A stretch of 58,430 bases of DNA from Ceratorhiza oryzae-sativae. Taxonomy: Eukaryota > Basidiomycota > Agaricomycetes > Cantharellales > Ceratobasidiaceae. Below the pieces are notes generated by a model. That model was not told the DNA's origin, ran no database searches, and saw only the letters and a list, made by a program, of their open reading frames with translations. This document shows positions 57,704 to 58,430 of this stretch, piece after piece; the first letter of the stretch is position 1, and each line of letters begins with the position of its first letter. The DNA is taken from contig JARWMV010000095.1 of the NCBI GenBank assembly GCA_030998015.1, positions 1 to 58,430 of the forward strand. Direction: 5' to 3'. A program made the translations under genes and the position numbers.

Positions 57704-57902
57704 TTTAGCCTGCTTGGAATTTATGCTATTGTCCCCCAATTCCACTTGTGTGAACTTAAGGGGCAATCCTATGATTCCAAAGAGCAAAGCAGGACGACTC
57801 TGGGCTATAAAAACAGCCTGGGAGAGCCCTCTCTCTTCAGTGGTTCAACACCCTACCAGCTCTTAAGCACTTTTCGCCCACTGTCTCTCTATTCTTGCAC
57901 CA
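57704..57902 (+). promoter_or_regulatory. Putative promoter with TATA box
   Basis: A TATA-like CTATAAAAAC at about 57807 lies ~95 bp before the ATG at 57903, with C/T-rich DNA (CTCTCTCTTC and TGTCTCTCTATTC) in between, a usual fungal start-site context. It follows the unknown gene by only 200 bp on the same strand. Confidence 0.5.
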
Positions 57903-58136
57903 TGCAGTCCCCTCCTATGATGCTCAATGAGGAACAAGCCAAGGCAGTAGCAGATTCAATTCTGCTGTCCAAGTACTTTGCTTGCCTGGCAGCCTCTATG
58001 CGCATGGGGGAAGGGCTATATGCCTCCAGTACTTCCATCTTGGAACGAAAGTTCAGGGATGGCATTGAAATTTACTATAGTTTCAATGAGGACTGGGGTA
58101 CTGATGGATGGTATGTGCACAATCAAGTAGCCCATG
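57903..58136 (+). pseudogene. Unknown gene, 3' part cut by LTR insertion
   Basis: The ATG at 57903 (context CACCATGC) opens MQSPPMMLNEEQAKAVADSI, followed by LLSKYFACLAASMRMGEGLY and an aromatic stretch (EIYYSFNEDWGTDGWYVHN). After codon 78 the frame enters an LTR copy at 58137 and stops at 58204; the last ~22 codons are LTR. I do not recognise the family. TATA box and start context are good, so it was probably a real gene, perhaps of a mobile element like its neighbour. Confidence 0.5.
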
Positions 58137-58430
58137 TGTTATGGATCACTAACATTTTCTATTATTTTAGTCTGCTCTGCCAACCTCAAGCGATGCCTCT
58201 GTAATTAAATTGTGAAATACTCGAATTTGTATGCGCTCTGAATTGTACTATTTTCTGTTTTATTAAATAGTACAAATTTCCCGCTCTCCAACGCACATTT
58301 TATTAAGTTTTTACGATAAGATCTCAGAGAGATACAGAGGTTGCGATATTTCCTCTTATCAGGAGATATTGATTACAACATCGCACCGCTCATATCTCGG
58401 CAACCGCTTACGCTATCAAAGCGATCTTGT
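58137..58430 (-). repeat. Partial copy of the 1.3-kb LTR
   Basis: It begins TGTTATGGATCACTAACA like 45386 and aligns with 45386-45680 to the window end, with scattered differences and small indels. Same orientation as that copy, so on the minus strand this is an LTR 3' end. The rest lies outside the window. Confidence 0.8.

Overview
This window looks like a chromosome segment of a filamentous basidiomycete. I favour an Agaricomycete of the Rhizoctonia/Ceratobasidium type, but that is inference. The grounds are many short introns of about 45-60 nt inside every host gene, a DUF6533-type membrane protein (a family typical of Agaricomycetes), and the mix of chromoviruses, hAT, IS630-like and Penelope-like elements. 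There is no bacterial-style operon, CRISPR array or rRNA gene.

The layout has three parts. The left part (1 to about 10.15 kb) is repeat-dominated and looks subtelomeric. It has a 3.6-copy tandem array of an ~810-bp unit carrying hairpins and many copies of a 15-19 bp palindrome. A 5'-truncated Penelope-like element (PLE) reverse transcriptase without endonuclease follows. Its 3' end carries a hammerhead-ribozyme-like motif and then exact CCTAA repeats. These repeats cap a broken Ty3/gypsy integrase-chromodomain fragment with its LTR, and behind it lie two further 5'-truncated PLE tails. This reads as successive attachments to a chromosome end that lay to the left.

The middle part (about 10.7-37.2 kb) is a host gene block. 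It holds an MFS drug/polyamine-type transporter (-), a DUF6533-like membrane protein (-), an ATG14/UVRAG-like PI3-kinase complex subunit (-), a PMR1-type Ca2+/Mn2+ P-type ATPase (-), a seven-bladed beta-propeller lactonase-like protein (-), and a large LTE1/Cdc25-type Ras guanine nucleotide exchange factor (+). The lactonase and RasGEF genes are divergent and share about 950 bp of upstream DNA. The genes do not form a pathway. Long stretches at 12.9-16.8, 18.2-20.5 and 22.6-25.5 kb hold no gene I recognise.

The right part (about 37.2-58.4 kb) is a nest of mobile elements. An IS630/Tc1-like DDE transposase gene is split by a hAT transposon whose 12-bp inverted repeats and perfect 8-bp target duplication are visible. 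To its right lie a decayed minus-strand gypsy element with a 1.3-kb LTR, two inverted ~560/780-bp LTRs facing each other, a broken CRESS-DNA-virus-like Rep gene (HUH endonuclease plus SF3 helicase), and a gypsy element with two 377-bp LTRs that retains gag, protease and most of RT but has lost RNase H, integrase and chromodomain. That element shows 12-nt complementarity between its primer-binding site and its predicted transcript start, as in Tf1-type self-priming. At the far right are a three-exon gene of unknown function with two near-identical introns, and a second unknown gene cut by another copy of the 1.3-kb LTR.

Many old element genes are broken by TGA stops, and CACGTG sites in one inverted LTR are consistently CATGTG or CACATG in its partner. 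Both suggest C-to-T decay at CpG, from methylation or a RIP-like process.
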